From Gnetum montanum (lineage: Eukaryota; Streptophyta; Gnetopsida; Gnetales; Gnetaceae): a DNA stretch of 64,000 nucleotides. A program made the position numbers and the translations under genes. Every line of letters starts with the position of its first letter. The first letter of the stretch is position 1. The notes under the pieces were generated by a model that was given only the letters and a program-made list of their open reading frames with translations, was not told the origin of the DNA and did no database searches. Location of the stretch: positions 815,026 to 879,025 of the forward strand of contig MNCI01036292.1 of NCBI GenBank assembly GCA_015680685.1, in the 5' to 3' direction. Positions 8,608 through 20,824 of this stretch are shown here, piece after piece.

Positions 8608-9660
8608 CTATGGAAAAGATAGTGCCTGATCCCTTTGTGGTGGAAAAACCATTGGTAAGTGTTGCAGCTCCTTTTTCAGGTTATCAAATGCATGTTGGCA
8701 GTCATCAGTCCATTCAAAATTAACACCCTTCTTAAGGAGATGTTTCATGGGATATAATTTATATGTTAACATTGAAATGAACTGCCTAATAAATTGTAGT
8801 CTGCCCTGCAACCCATGTAATTCCTTGAGATTTGTAGGTGGTGTTAAATTAACGATGGCTTTAACCTTGTTGGGGTCGACTCGGATGCCAATTTCTGATA
8901 CTACAAACCCCAACATGCATCCAATTTTGACCCCGAATACAAATTTCTTTGGGTTGAGCTGTAGATCATACTTGAGGCATCATTTAAGGACTAACTCCAG
9001 GTCTTCTGAATGATCTTCCGACTTTATAGACTTGACAGCTATGTCATCTACGTAGTCGGTCACCTTCCCTAAGAGGTAATTGCTAAAAATGTATGTCATG
9101 GCTCATTGATATGTTGCTCCAGTGTTTTTTAGCCTAAAAGGCATCATAGTGTAACAGAAGGTCCCCTAGGGCATCATGAATGTTGTAGTCAATTGATGTT
9201 CTAGGTTAATACAGATTTGATTATAACCTGAAAAGCCCTCCATAAAGGATAGAAGCGCGTGACCAACTATTGTATCAATTAGTTGGTCGATACTCGGTAA
9301 CGGGAAATTGTCCTTAATCATGGTCTTGTTCAGATCAGGGAAGTCTATGCAGATGCGTATTCCCCCCATTTTCTTAGAGACAAATACAATGTTGGACACC
9401 TAATCTGAGTAATCGACTGCACAAATAAAATCAGCCTGATGTAGCTTAGTGATTTCATTATGCACTGCTAGTGCAATTTTTGGCATAATCTTTCGTGCCT
9501 TATATCTAATTTCCTTGATGCATAGGTCTAGAATTATGTTATGCTGTATTAATCTTGGGTCTAATCCCGGCATGTCTTCGTACGACCACGCAAATATGAC
9601 AATGTTGTTTTGGAGTACTTGCGTTATGCCACTCCGCATCTGTTGGTCTAGGAGGGAACT
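8608..9660 (-). pseudogene. Element A reverse transcriptase, with gypsy RNase H core deleted
   Basis: RT blocks in order: FAWSYEDMPGLDPRLIQH (upstream linker typical of the group), a VSKKMGGIRICIDFPDLN block, GFSGYNQI, the polymerase motif YVDD (DYVDDIAVKS, about 9025-9055), NPKKFVFGVK, and a connection LHGLQGRLQFIRQF. Several stops and frame changes break it. After FPPQRD the frame jumps straight to a block aligned with B's sequence downstream of RNase H (YLFHSQVNIIYKNN), so about 60-70 residues of the gypsy RNase H present in B (21556-21885) are missing. Confidence 0.85.
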
Positions 9661-10462
9661 AACTCTAAGGGTTTGATTTTTCCTTTGTGCGTAACCACAG
9701 GGATCTCATCAAGAGGGTCCTTGGTCACATCACCAGCTTCCAGGTCTAGAGTCCAGGTCTGTTCCTATCAATGTGTGATTAAGCTATCTAATGGTCTCCC
9801 CATATGAGCCTACTTTGGCTAGGGGTGCGAATAAAGCTGCATCCATTTGCCAATTTTCCTGCAAAAAGAAGAAGAAAAAAAAAAGAAAAAATGCGAAAAA
9901 CAGAAGTTGTTACATTGTTTCTTTCTCTGCTAATCTCTTGAAATAATAAGAGTTAGAATTGCATGCTAGAGAAGCTTCCAGTTTAAAGTCCTAGTGGACC
10001 ATTACAAATATGCGTAGTTTATAAGAAAAAATGATGAGCTAGGCTTCCTAGATGCTAGCGTGAGACTTCTATAAAGTAAGATAAAAGATGTAATGTGGCG
10101 TGTCTACCGTATCAAAATAATTAATTTTAAATTTTTTGTACAGACTGTAGTTAATGTGGCTAGTTTACAAGGTGATAACTATGCATTAGTTTAGGGTCAT
10201 TTTGGACCATAATTCATGCGATATCTACAAAATTAATGCCCTAATCTTCGCGTTTCATGTCATACTGACACTAGCATTTTGGGAAAGTTTCGTATTGATC
10301 GGGCAGAAAGAAAAAGTTAGTTTCAAGCATTTCATTTATAAACCAGTGGTTCTGCTCAAAACAAGTCATAGATATTGCAAATTTGGATTTGGGTATAGTA
10401 GAGAGGGAGCGTGAGCTAGGCATAAACAAATGATTTTGCAAAGATTTTGTTCAATTGCAACT
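9661..10462. other. Spacer between RT of A and the antisense gene
   Basis: Non-coding. The end nearest RT (9661-9860) still shows weak pol-linker similarity on the minus strand. Copies of the boundary motif lie at 9980-10000 and about 10185-10208 (TTTAGGGTCATTTTGGACC). An A-rich run is at 9860-9895. Confidence 0.5.
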
Positions 10463-13400
10463 ATGGTGCCAAAGGTCAAAGGGAAGAATGTCAAATTGCC
10501 AAAGATTGAAGCAGTGCAGGAGAATTTGTAGCAGGCTTCACAAGCCAGAGTTGAAGCTCATGAGGTTACTTCGCTTAACCGGTAAGTCACCTTTCACACT
10601 TTTGCACTATTTTTATTCTTGTTGCAACATCGTGGTCGTATCTGTTTCAAGTGTGTATGTTGCATCGGGCGTTAATATCTGTTTACATGGACTGAGCTAT
10701 TATAGTCTGTTATATTACCCTTAGAGGTGAACTTTGTATTATCATGAAGGTTTGGGTAATATTTAGCAATATTGTGTAGATGTAATGTATAACTGGAAAA
10801 AATGTAAGCATGTGTAGCATAATCAGGGTTTTTTTTTTGTCCGTAATAGTTACATGTTATGTTGGAGGAATACATAGTGTTGCTTTCATCGGCGTTGTCA
10901 GGGACAGATCTTGAGCTGTTGCAATGGTTTGGGCGATTTTGGCCATGTGTCTCTAGTATAATTTGTAATTTTCTGGGTATCAAGAGAATCCTAATATAGC
11001 ATGATGAACATTCATGTCTAAATGATTTGTCTAATAGTAGTGCATTTTATTGCACAGTATTATCCTAAAGCCTGTCCTAATCATTTTGGACATTGTGGAT
11101 GTTCTATGCTGCTTACATAGTCCCGTGGCCAATGTTCCTCCTCCTCATGCTCATATAAAGGAGGAGGTGGTATGGTTCTGAAGGGGCACATGGGAGTTCT
11201 TGTAGTTTTTGCTTCATAATTACAGCGTAATCATCTGGTCACATCTACCAGGAAATATAACTACTACTATTATAGAGACGTTGCTGGTTGGGTCAACGCA
11301 AGGCATCTTGACTTTCTTGATAGACGGTGCTATTGAAACTATGCGAATGAAAGACCGTGAATAGAGTGCCAAATGTTTGAGGCATTTGAGTTGGATCTGG
11401 AAGATGCCCAGGTTTAACTATTATCATATCTATAACACTTTGTTCATGGCCTAGCATCTCACAACCTACTTTCAGAATCCACTTGGCATCGTGTGCTATG
11501 CAGGCAGGTAAGTTTTTGTTTCTTTTCACAGTATTGTAATATGCTAACTACTATTTAAATTTGTACTAAGTGTAAAAAAAAATTCTTATCTTCTATGGTA
11601 GAGATTCTTCATCAACGATAGTGGTCTACTAGGCGGTACATTGTCTTTAACTGAAGGGTCATAAGGGAATTTACTTCCACACCAATGTACGAGTCGATGT
11701 CATGGGACAACTAGCCTACAAAATCCCAGAGTATCCTATTCACTATGTTAATTTCTTTACCATATGTAAGAAACTCGGATGGTTTGATAGGGAGTGGACT
11801 TTGGACCCTCCTCTCACCGTCGCAGATGTGCAAAGGAAAATCCCTCTATTTCCTTTGCCATTTAGGCCTGGTAAACTTTATTATAATGATCAAGTGTAAA
11901 ATGTTATTAGCTAGAAATGATGTATAAAGCTATTTTATTCTTTTTTTACCTTGTCTCAACTGTTATTTTATCTTAGCAGTCAGGGAATCACGGGAAATTA
12001 CGATCATGGCCTCCGGTCATGAGGCAAATAGTCTCTTCTTCCGTTATGGTGATATAAAGGAGATACAATGCTGGCTTGGCCATAGAGCGGATCCAGTTGT
12101 GTTAACCAATAACCTTCAAGAGGCTAGACTAATGGACCTATTCTTGGCCATAACCCTTGATGTTACTGTGAGTAAAATGTTGACCCTAGTCAACTCCTTT
12201 AGTGAAGAGGCTGAGCATCTTTGCATACACATATGTAATGTGCATGTGAACTTTAATATAGATGCTCAACTATTCACCAACCTCTTTGGCATCCCCTTCT
12301 ATGGCTTTCCCATAGAGGAAAATTCGAAGAGAAGTTCTAAGTACCAGCAAGAGATAGAGGAGTGGCTAGGAGTAAAGAAGGAGGTTAAGGGGATCCCTGC
12401 TAAAAAGATCAAGTTGGAGGTGGCCAGTACTATTTACCCCCTTTTTCGAGTGTAGACCTTGCCCAAGACACTCTCGTAAGGGAGATTCCTCACCATAGAA
12501 TAGGCATAGATTATGCAAGAGGTCATGGGGGAGGAACTCAGTTCAATTGGACAAGCTATTTTGTCGAAGGCTTACACGTTGAAATGGTCAGGATTCGTAA
12601 GAAGCTCTAGTCCCATTTCAATGTGCATTTTGCCTTCTTCATAGCTTACTTCCGGCATTTTGCCAAATTTCTAGTAGTCCAAAGGAATGGGGTCTGGGTG
12701 CAACAAGACCGTAGCCAGATTTCCAAACCATGGATCTCCCATGTTTTCGGCAATACCCGGTCGCAAGACCCTCTTGAAGGAATCGGGGAGTTGTTATCAG
12801 TAACGACTAAAAATATGGCAGCACCTCGAACATGGGTTCAAGATAGCATGGGTGGGGCACTCCCTTCTTACACTGGTGATGTGTCGAGAGGGAAGTGTCT
12901 AGTAGCTGAAATAGTGGATTCATCAGTGCAATAGAAGAAGCCTTGCTTGACCGAGGAACCTGCTAAGCCAACAGGTGGTGTGGGGAAGAAGGTGCAGGTT
13001 AGATTTTAGAGGAGTATTCCTCTAGCCGATAAGTAGCAAAATGTATTAATGGTTATAATTATGTTGTGTAAAGGTGCCGTTGCATAGCGTAATATTTGTT
13101 GAGCAAGAGTGAAATCCTGTGTTAACTAACTATGTCGTGTGATAGCAAAGAAGAAGGTTGTGGAGCGGTTGACCCTTGAAACAGGGGCTATAGTTTTTCG
13201 GCACAAAGAAGGGGCCCTGGTCTTGGAAGAGGAGGCCCTAGTCAATAAAATGAGTGGTGCACAGGCTCCTATGTGTGAAGAGGAAGTGGTGGCGGAGGAT
13301 TCTGAAGTCCTTTCGGCTGGGACTGGAAAAGGTAAGTGGTTTGTCACTCGTTGAAATTAGCTTTGGTCGAACGGTAAAATTTATGCTACTACTTTTAGAG

Positions 13401-14836
13401 GTTTTATTAGTCATTAGAACATCTCAATTATGTGTTCATATGTAATTTATCCTGCACAATAGGTGATTAGAGTGTACACCTATCAATAGTCGCCACCTGA
13501 TCTTGGGGTGAATTTCTTGATAAATTCGCCTTTATGGAAGGCATCGTCAATGATATGATTGGTCGCTTAAAGCGAGTCGATCATGAAGCCTGTACATTGT
13601 GATCATTACGTAGGGATTATTGCATCATGGCATTACGCTACCTAATTATGCCTAACTGCCATTTTATGTTACTAGGAGCTCACCTTAGATGGGATCCATC
13701 AGAGCCTATTGACTTAGACACCACCAAACCTTCATCAGAAGCAACCATCATGCCACGCAACATTTATGATGAGATGCGTAAATGTGCTATACACTTGACT
13801 TGCTCCTTATGGGAATGTCAAAACATGAATGAAGACCTATGGAAGAGACTACAAAGGTCAGAGAAGGAGAGGGTGGATTTAAGTGACGAGGTTGGGGACT
13901 TGAGGTCACGAAACGAATTCTTGTAGGCCTAGGGAACTAACAATGAGGACTGGCGGATGGCTATTGTTGACTATGCACATTATTGGATGATCGTTAATAC
14001 TAGTGTGTAGATCAGCTGTGAACTAGTGGAGCAATGAATGTAGATGGATCTCCTAGCTCAAAAAAAACCAAGACTAGAAGGACTTTAGCGTGAGTGTCCA
14101 GGAATGGGGGTAGACACAGAAAGACCATAAATATGTCTATAAGCGGGAAAGTGCTGCCTATCGCCAATATTATAGGGATTCTGTTATTGAGGCTTAGTCC
14201 CTTTGGCTATTCCCCAACAACATTGGTGCTTCCAGAGCATTTGAAAAGTCTCAGGAGCAAGTGACGGTGAGTGCCTCTCTGAAAAGGGAAATGACCCTTC
14301 CTAGGGGTGAGACTACCATCCCTTCTTTCTTCCTCAAACCACCCTGATGGACTCCTATAGAGAAGGGTAAGGTTAAGAATGGAGTTAATCTAGGGGATGG
14401 GGTTTGGTCTAAGCTAATTGAGGATGAAATTATGCAATGATTATGGGTGGGCTTAGAACAAATCCCTTTTGCTACCGATGTAGGACCATCACAGGTAAAT
14501 CGTAGTATTATTTTGTTTTTTTTCCTATCATACTTAGTTTTGATGGAGATGTTAATATGCGTATCATGTCTAATTGTAGGAGAGACCTAAGGAGGATCCT
14601 CAGCAAGATGGACATAATGACGGTAACGGTCCTCATGAAGGGGATCTACAGGAAACATAACATAATAAAGATCGTCAATGCCGTGGCAAATAGCTCCATG
14701 CAAAAGAGCCTCACAGAGAGGGCCGCCTTCACGAAGAGATTCTTCATGAAAAGGACAACCCCTATGAGGATGATTTACTCTAAGTAGATGTGGATTTAGG
14801 AGATACGGGAGACAGTGGGGACAAGGGTGATGCATA
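10463..14836 (+). pseudogene. Antisense intron-bearing cargo gene in element A, decayed
   Basis: Plus-strand gene lying between protease and RT of minus-strand element A. Candidate exons: 10463-10581 (ATG, ends CCG|GTAAGT), ~11290-11507 (ends CAG|GTAAGT), 11602-~11895, 11980-~13035, ~13145-13331 (ends AAG|GTAAGT), ~13463-13607, 13676-14494, 14580-14836. Protein segments align with the cargo gene of B: GWFDREW with GWLHGDW, the EWLGV / YPLFR block, KPWISHVF with YPWIRHLF, LRWDPSEP with LKWDPSEA, and an acidic Asp/Gly-rich C-terminus. Stops interrupt several exons and some donor sites are lost. Function unknown; strand, order and exon borders are shared with B. Confidence 0.7.
12006..12455 (+). 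CDS. Largest open exon piece of the A cargo gene
   Basis: A 149-codon frame inside the fourth candidate exon. It aligns over most of its length with residues ~95-235 of the B open frame at 24983-26278: CWLGHRADPVV with RWLCDKSPPHI, then DLFLAITLDV with ELFTALSPDV, FTNLFGIPFYG with FSDFFDVPTDG, and EEWLGVKKEVKGIP with EHWLGVLKGGKGFP. The acceptor TCTTAGCAG|T ends at 11979 and corresponds to the B acceptor ending at 25223. Unrecognised protein; it ends in a stop (TAG) that B lacks. Confidence 0.65.
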   Translation: MASGHEANSLFFRYGDIKEIQCWLGHRADPVVLTNNLQEARLMDLFLAITLDVTVSKMLTLVNSFSEEAEHLCIHICNVHVNFNIDAQLFTNLFGIPFYGFPIEENSKRSSKYQQEIEEWLGVKKEVKGIPAKKIKLEVASTIYPLFRV

Positions 14837-15465
14837 GCGTGGCTATATTAGCCATGGTTTTATTATGATGAGATGGAACAAAGGAAAATATTTTTATTTT
14901 AATGTATTTAATGCAAATCTTATTGTTAGTCTAATTGTCTTGAGTTTAATGTTCTTTTGTTGTTTTCATTTTGTGCAAAGCATAATTGAATAGGTTTTGA
15001 TGCTATGACAAATTGCAATTAGTTTTAAGCGTGTAGCGTAAATGGATTTACTAGTTTAAAGCCATTGTAGGCCACTATATAATTTAGGTGCAAAGTGTAA
15101 ATGGGATCTCTAGTTTAAGAGCATTTCGGGCCTTTGCTAGTTCTAGGCCATTTCGGGCCTGGCGCTAGTTTTAGATAAGGGTAAGAGTAAGCAAGACAGC
15201 TGATGGAAGCATGAAGATATGCTTAAATATAATGAGTAAAGTTGGCAAGTGTAAATATAACAGCTAGTGGAAAGTGTAAATGTAGACTGCGTGATAGTTA
15301 GGCAACACAGTTCATCTGCTAATTCTATAGTTGTTTCTTAATTGCCTTCACTTTTAGTAACGCGTAAGGGCTAGGAGATTTATGACTCTGTTCCTTCACG
15401 TCACGATCTTCTTCCTAGAATGGTAGTTTGGCCCAAGTTAGGCTATCATCAGCCATTGTTTTGGC
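14837..15465. repeat. Boundary motif array between antisense gene and protease of A
   Basis: Non-coding spacer. Three clear motif copies lie at 15051-15072, 15110-15132 and 15138-15159, the last reading CTAGTTCTAGGCCATTTCGG. It is the counterpart of the array at 28462-28680 in B. Confidence 0.65.
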
Positions 15466-16397
15466 CTATTCAAAAGTTTGGATAGGGGATTGGTCTTCAG
15501 AAATTTTGATTTCTGAACCTTGTTCTATTTCTACATTATTGACAGCCTGAGGAGTCATTTCGTCATCGTGGATGATCACTTTCCCTCCTGCATAGGGTAG
15601 ATGGTTTTCTTGATGGATAGGTGATGAAACTACCATCAATTGAGCTAACCAAGACCTTCCTAGGATTAAATTGAATCCAAGAATCTCATTGATGATGATA
15701 AATGTTGCATCTATGGGGAATCTATCCCCTACTACAAAGTTGATGTGGACCATCCCCTTGACTTGCACTCATGCCCCGTTGAATAACTTTAGACACGACA
15801 TCATTGTAGGACTGATCTGATTGATCAGGCCTAGTTTATCCACTATGGGATAGGGAATGACATTGGTGGTTACCCCGTCGTCTAAATGTACCCTTTGAAT
15901 TTGGTGTTGGCCAACCCGGATGGTGATGAACATGGGCACCGTTGTCACCTGACCCTTTGCTGGGTCATCCTTAATGGATTCGTGGCAAAAGGTCAACAGG
16001 GTAGGCTCAGGTTTTTTAGTAGCGAGGGGTAGCATAACAACATGAATTGCTTCTTCATCCACTGGTAGACTTTTGTAAATAGGTATTGATGTTAGCATAT
16101 GAACCATGACCTCACGATGTTTCTGCGATATCATGAGTAAGTCATAAAGGCTCAATGTTGTATTTTTTTGCTTTAGAGCCTATTTGACTTGTGTAAAGGT
16201 GTCGAAGAGGTCCCGCCCATGATTTGGTTGTTTGTCACCCTTTTCCTCTTCCACTCTCCCCAAGAGGCGAATTTCCCAGGGAAGAGTGGTATCTAGTCGA
16301 GGATTGTGTTTTGTTTGGCTAGGAAGAGATGGTTGCGTTTGTATAACTTTGGCCTCTTTGGAAAGTGGGTCTAAGGGCATGGAAGAGAGGGGTTTAG
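15466..16397 (-). pseudogene. Element A gag end and aspartic protease
   Basis: Three consecutive frames (to 16180, 16155-15769 and 15768-15466) separated by stops. The protease active site reads HLDDGVTTNVIP and the C-terminal half has GFNLILGRSWLAQL and SSPIHQENHLPY, a layout I know from Tat/Ogre-type plant gypsy elements, where the Asp-Asp-Gly form is usual. The segment upstream (WEIRLLGRVEEE) aligns with the end of gag in B (HEIKLLGQMDRV). Element B inserted immediately upstream at 16397/16398; the rest of A gag resumes at 35291. Confidence 0.8.
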
Positions 16398-18216
16398 TGT
16401 ACTATTTGAAACCATCAATGCAAGGCTGGAATGGGGCAAGCACCATGTGATTTGCAGATAGGCACAGAAGACTCTACTTTCGCTCGAGGGCCAGCTGGAA
16501 CTGATGAAGGTAGAGTACCTCAGGTGGTCTACACACAGATCAGACAAGGATTTCCCCAAACATATGTTGCTATGCAATACACTGGGTTATGTGTGAACAA
16601 CATGATAAACATAAACCGGAATCTAAACATGCAGGAACATAAGTAGAGAGAGATAAACAAGAATGAACAAAAACTGTAAGAGATCTTAACTAGGAATGAA
16701 GTAACTTTATTGCAAAAAAAATAGAGATTACAATGCACTAGTCTGAATGCAGTTGTGGATCTGACACAAGGTAGATGAAGAGCCCTGGTGGATGTAGAGA
16801 GATGATGATATGTTGGTCTAGACTGCAGGCACAGCATGAAGGCTGTATGCTTAGCGTGCAGGGTAGAAGTCCAGCGTACAGTGTTTGTGTGTTCCAAATT
16901 ACTCAGTCTCCTGTGTTCTTGTCTCTATTTTTCCTAATTGCCCCCTTGATCTAGTGAAAAATTGATGTTTTTATGAGGTTTTTGGCGTTAGATTCGGATC
17001 TGGAAGGGTATGAGTGGGCGTGGGTGAGAGAATTTCGGGTCGGATGACATGTAGCTACGTTGCTCGAGTGCAAAGAATATTACAACTATACACCATGCTG
17101 CATGCCAGCATGTACACGTTGGGTGTGTGGAATTAGTATATAGACTTGACCAACATGAAAGAATTCAACTTTAAAAATGAATACTACTATTACAACAAAA
17201 AATATGAACTTGGCCCTTAAATTTGAGCTCCAGTGTCATGAGGATGCTGCATGTCAAATTTGGCCTCATTTGGCCTCGATTTGGCAGGGTTTTAGGAAGC
17301 TTCAACTGGTGTACACTATGCTGTGACTAGGCGTACATGCTGGGCATGCAGGTCAGCATGTAGGTTGGCTGAATCGCTTGATCGACCTCGCTTTTGATGG
17401 TGCACGCTAGGCATGCATGTTGGTCTTGTAGGCTAGCGTGTGAGGCCAAAAGTGAAACTTTTGCCCACAATGGAAGTTTTTGAAGCTTGTGATGTAGACT
17501 AGATGCTCATGCCTCGAGGGTCAACCCCATGCCAACAAATTTCCTAAAAGTACCTGTTTGACCTTGCCCTTGGTGCCACACGCTAGGTGTACACGTCAGT
17601 GTAGGATGTACATGTTCAGCGTGTGAACTCCAAAGTGCATGATTTCAAGGTCAAAACTTGATTTTTTTGAGCCCATGATGGTGCCTAACAATTTCCCTAT
17701 CTCTGAGAGTTAATGCCTTGTGAAAATATTCCTCTGAAGTGCCTATTTTGGATCACCTTTGAAGTCATACATTGGGCGTACATGTTGGGCGTGTGAGCCA
17801 GCATGTAGGCAGAAAATGACCCGTTTGGTGCCCAAAATATGATTATTAGGAGACTGAGAGCTCCCTAGGACCTTAGGGAAGGTCATGGGGAGTCTAGACC
17901 TTCAATTTTGGCCCATTTGGATGAGTTTTTTAGGCTCAAAAATTGCTACATGCTGGGCCATACGTTGGGCACATATAGGCCAGCGTACATGATGCATACC
18001 TAGTGAAAACCAAGTATTTTGAGCTCAAAATTTGCCAAGTTTGATGCCAGGTGTCACTATAGTCTTCTGTGGATCCCAGAGAACCATTTCTTTCTCAGCT
18101 TAACTCCATTTAAAGCTGTCTGTAAGGTCCTCAAGCTTTAGTCATGCTGGGGAGTATCATGACTTAGCTCGATTCTTGTTGGAGAAGTGCTAAGCACAAA
18201 ATTTTGTGGTGTATCA
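16398..18216 (-). repeat. 3' LTR of element B
   Basis: 1,819 bp, aligned end to end with the LTR at 33466-35290. It is rich in a degenerate word family (TACACGCTGGGCG, GCGTGCAGGCCAGCGTGTA) clustered near 17300-17420, 17570-17620, 17760-17810 and 17950-17990. The left end abuts the target duplication TTTAG; the right end abuts a polypurine tract. Confidence 0.92.
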
Positions 18217-18229
18217 TTGGCCCCTCTTT
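18217..18229 (-). other. Polypurine tract of element B
   Basis: The minus strand reads AAAGAGGGGCCAA directly before the LTR's TGATACACC. The same arrangement occurs in element C (AAAGAGAGGCCAA before TGAAACACC). It would prime plus-strand synthesis. Confidence 0.75.
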
Positions 18230-19676
18230 GTTGACGCTTGGAGGAATCGACCCAAGAAGCATCGACAAAGAAGTACAAAACACCACAAGCAACATGGTAG
18301 CAATATTGTCCTTTGGCACTTGGCTAGATGTCATTGCACTGTGTTCAGTAGTACATGGGATTGGGGAAATGTAGTTTGTAGCTGGATAGGGAAATGGAAA
18401 TTGTGGAGATTGGGCACTGATCAAGGGATTGTGCATGGTGAAGGGGATGCTCTCATGTGTATACGGGTCATGTTGATCCTTGTCAATAGCCATTGTATAG
18501 CAGACTTGGAACCAAGACATGAGGTGTATGTCCTTTGGTGGAACAAGACTCTTATTGAGTGTTGAAGAGGACTCGTTGGCACAACCAAAGCCACGTGATG
18601 ACATCTTGCATTCTTTGGAGGAACAGGGCCTCTATTTAGTGTTAAAGGGGACCTGTTAGTGGAGAGCCAAAGCCATGCAATGAGATGTTACTTGAGTTTT
18701 TGAGACATGAGTACGTGCTTCCAAGACAACTACCTTCCCGCCTGGGGCTTGTATGGGAAGTGCCAAGGGTCTTGTGTTTCTTTTTTGGCCTTTTTTCTAT
18801 TTGCTTTTTGGTCTTTGGTTTTGTTTTTTTTTGTTATATATTTTTTTGTAAAGAGCTTTGTTTTGATCTTGTACTCATGCTCAAGTGCCATGTGGTGTGT
18901 TGCAACTGCTTAAGAGTGTCAGAGCGTGCAATAGTGTGCTCAAACTTTTGGGATGTGTATCTGGAAACTGTAACCGAATAGGAAGGGGAACGAGAGTTTT
19001 AGGGAAATGGAGAATTTCTCGAGAACTAGGAAAGTACATTTCAATAGATTGATTAACCTGGTTGTGTGCATTTGGAACAATGTGATACCTCGTTGCTGTG
19101 ATGAAATGCATCCGTGTACGACACCGCTGAGTGTCATCCTACAAACACAACTCCAAGAAGACAAGAAAACCAAGTGTGAGTGAGTAAAATTAGACTTGAA
19201 CAACAACTGATGAAACAAAGGCATGAGATGAGATTTTAGGCACTGAATATGAATGGTAGCAATGTTATTAGGATTAAATGATGATGAGTGAGGTAGCAGC
19301 TCTGATGAAGTTTGAATGCAGATACAGATCGGGAGGCCAGAGATGAAGCTACTAGTTTATAGTCATAGAAGACTGTCGTGGGTTAGTTTTATATCATAAC
19401 CCATTGGATGTTGCCATTTTAGCATCGTAGCAGATGGTACATTGCTAGTTTTTAGTCTTGGTGGACTGTGGAGAGGCAAACCAGTTTATAGTCTTAGCAG
19501 ACATTGGCAAACAAAAGTGTGGCAGTTTAATGTCGTACTGGATGGATGCTGGTTTATTGTCATTGCGGATGCACTGTGGTGCCATTTTATCATTATAATG
19601 CCAAGATGATCTATGGTATCATTTTATCATCATGATTCTAGGATGAATACATACCTGAGTTTACGCTCAAACATAG
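18230..19676. other. 3' non-coding region of element B
   Basis: No credible coding frame. It holds a tandem duplication of about 83 bp at 18529-18692 (shared words TTTGG(T/A)GGAACA and CAAAGCCA), a T-rich stretch at 18780-18860, and an array of at least seven degenerate boundary-motif copies at 19352-19630 (e.g. CTAGTTTATAGTCATAGAAGAC, then CCAGTTTATAGTCTTAGCAGAC). Confidence 0.6.
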
Positions 19677-20788
19677 AACGGTTTCAAGTACAAGTGGTTG
19701 GTCAGGTGTGCAAGCTCATTTCCTTTCATGTCAGCTAGCTTAAACGCTCCATTGTCATATGCTTTAGTGACCAAGTAAGGCCCTTCCCAGTTGGCTACAA
19801 ACTTATTTGCGTGTTCCCAAACTACTTTGAGTATGAGGTCTCCTTCCTTGATCGGGTGCTTATGAATATCATGTCAATGGCACCATCGTTGTTGCTTCTG
19901 GTACCATTCGATCTGATCGAGCGCATGTGTGCGTTCCTCCTCCACCGAGTCCAAGTAAACAATGCACAAGTCATTGTTTTGACCCTCATCAAGGATTCTG
20001 GAGAGTGTGATCCTTAAAGATGGTACCTGCAACTCCAGAGGTAAAACAGCTTCCGATCCATAAACAAGACTATATGGTGTTTTACCTGTGGATGTCTGAT
20101 GCGTAGTGCGATAAGCCAATAGCGCGTATACTAACTACTCATGCCACCATCGTTTGCTCTGTGTAAGAATCCTTTTGAGCACTATGATGATGATATTATT
20201 TGTAGCCTCAGCTTGTCCATTACTCTGAGGGTAGTAAGGGGATGAAAATGAATGTTTGATTCGTAGGCTTTCACAGAAAGTTCTAGTTTCGGCACTGCTG
20301 AATTGCGGCCCGTTATCAGTGATGATGGCCAACGGAATGCCAAAATGGATCACAATGTTTTCCAAAATGAAGTTGCATATGTGTTTGGATGTGGTCTTTC
20401 TAAGGGGAATAGCTTCTACCCATTTTGTGAAATACTTTATCACGGTTATGATAAAGCTATGTCCTACAGAAGATGGACGAGTTATTGGTCCGATAATGTC
20501 TAACCCCCACTTCTCAAAAGGCCAAGTGATTTGCATGGTATGCAACTCATTTGGTGGAACATGTAACAAATTGCTATGTTTTTGGTAGATGCTGCATGTT
20601 TTGTCCTTGGAGAAACAATCATACTCCATGTGTGACCAATAATAGCTCAAACATCTTATTTTTGTTGCCATTGCTTTGGGTGCTATGTGCCCTCCACATA
20701 GTCCTTCATGTACTTGCTCGATGATGGTTTGACTATCCGTGCTACTAACGCATGTTAACAAGATGTCGTCGTAGGATCGACGACACAA
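19677..20788 (-). CDS. Element B integrase
   Basis: The main frame is 20788-20135 (217 codons), continuing in 20119-19874 and on to a TGA at 19677-19679 after frame breaks. An N-terminal zinc region (EQVHEGLCGGHIAP, then DKTCSIYQ, where one Cys is replaced) precedes the catalytic core: GLDIIGPI, AIITDNGPQFSS and NGQAEATNN, giving all three acidic residues of the D,D-35-E triad. The C-terminal part has TPYSLVYGSEAVLPLELQV and a short chromo-like tail ending KPFYV. It would insert element DNA into the genome. Breaks after WWHE make activity unlikely. Confidence 0.85.
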
Positions 20789-20824
20789 TGTGTCACCTAC
20801 TAATGCATACTTTCAAGAACATTT

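Larger units (their letters stand above)
6541..16397 (-). mobile_element. Gypsy element A, left part (protease to integrase)
   Basis: Minus-strand Tat-like gypsy element, split by the insertion of element B at 16398. This part carries the end of gag, protease, an antisense cargo gene, RT, a residual RNase H, the second RNase H and integrase. It ends in the 3' non-coding motif array near 6555-6648, then switches to unrelated DNA. No 3' LTR or polypurine tract is found. The right part of A is at 35291-39612. Confidence 0.85.

Noticed and set aside
18685-18981. 98-codon plus-strand frame in the B 3' region, rich in Phe/Cys
   Set aside because: Driven by a T-rich tract; no homologue in A or C at the same place.
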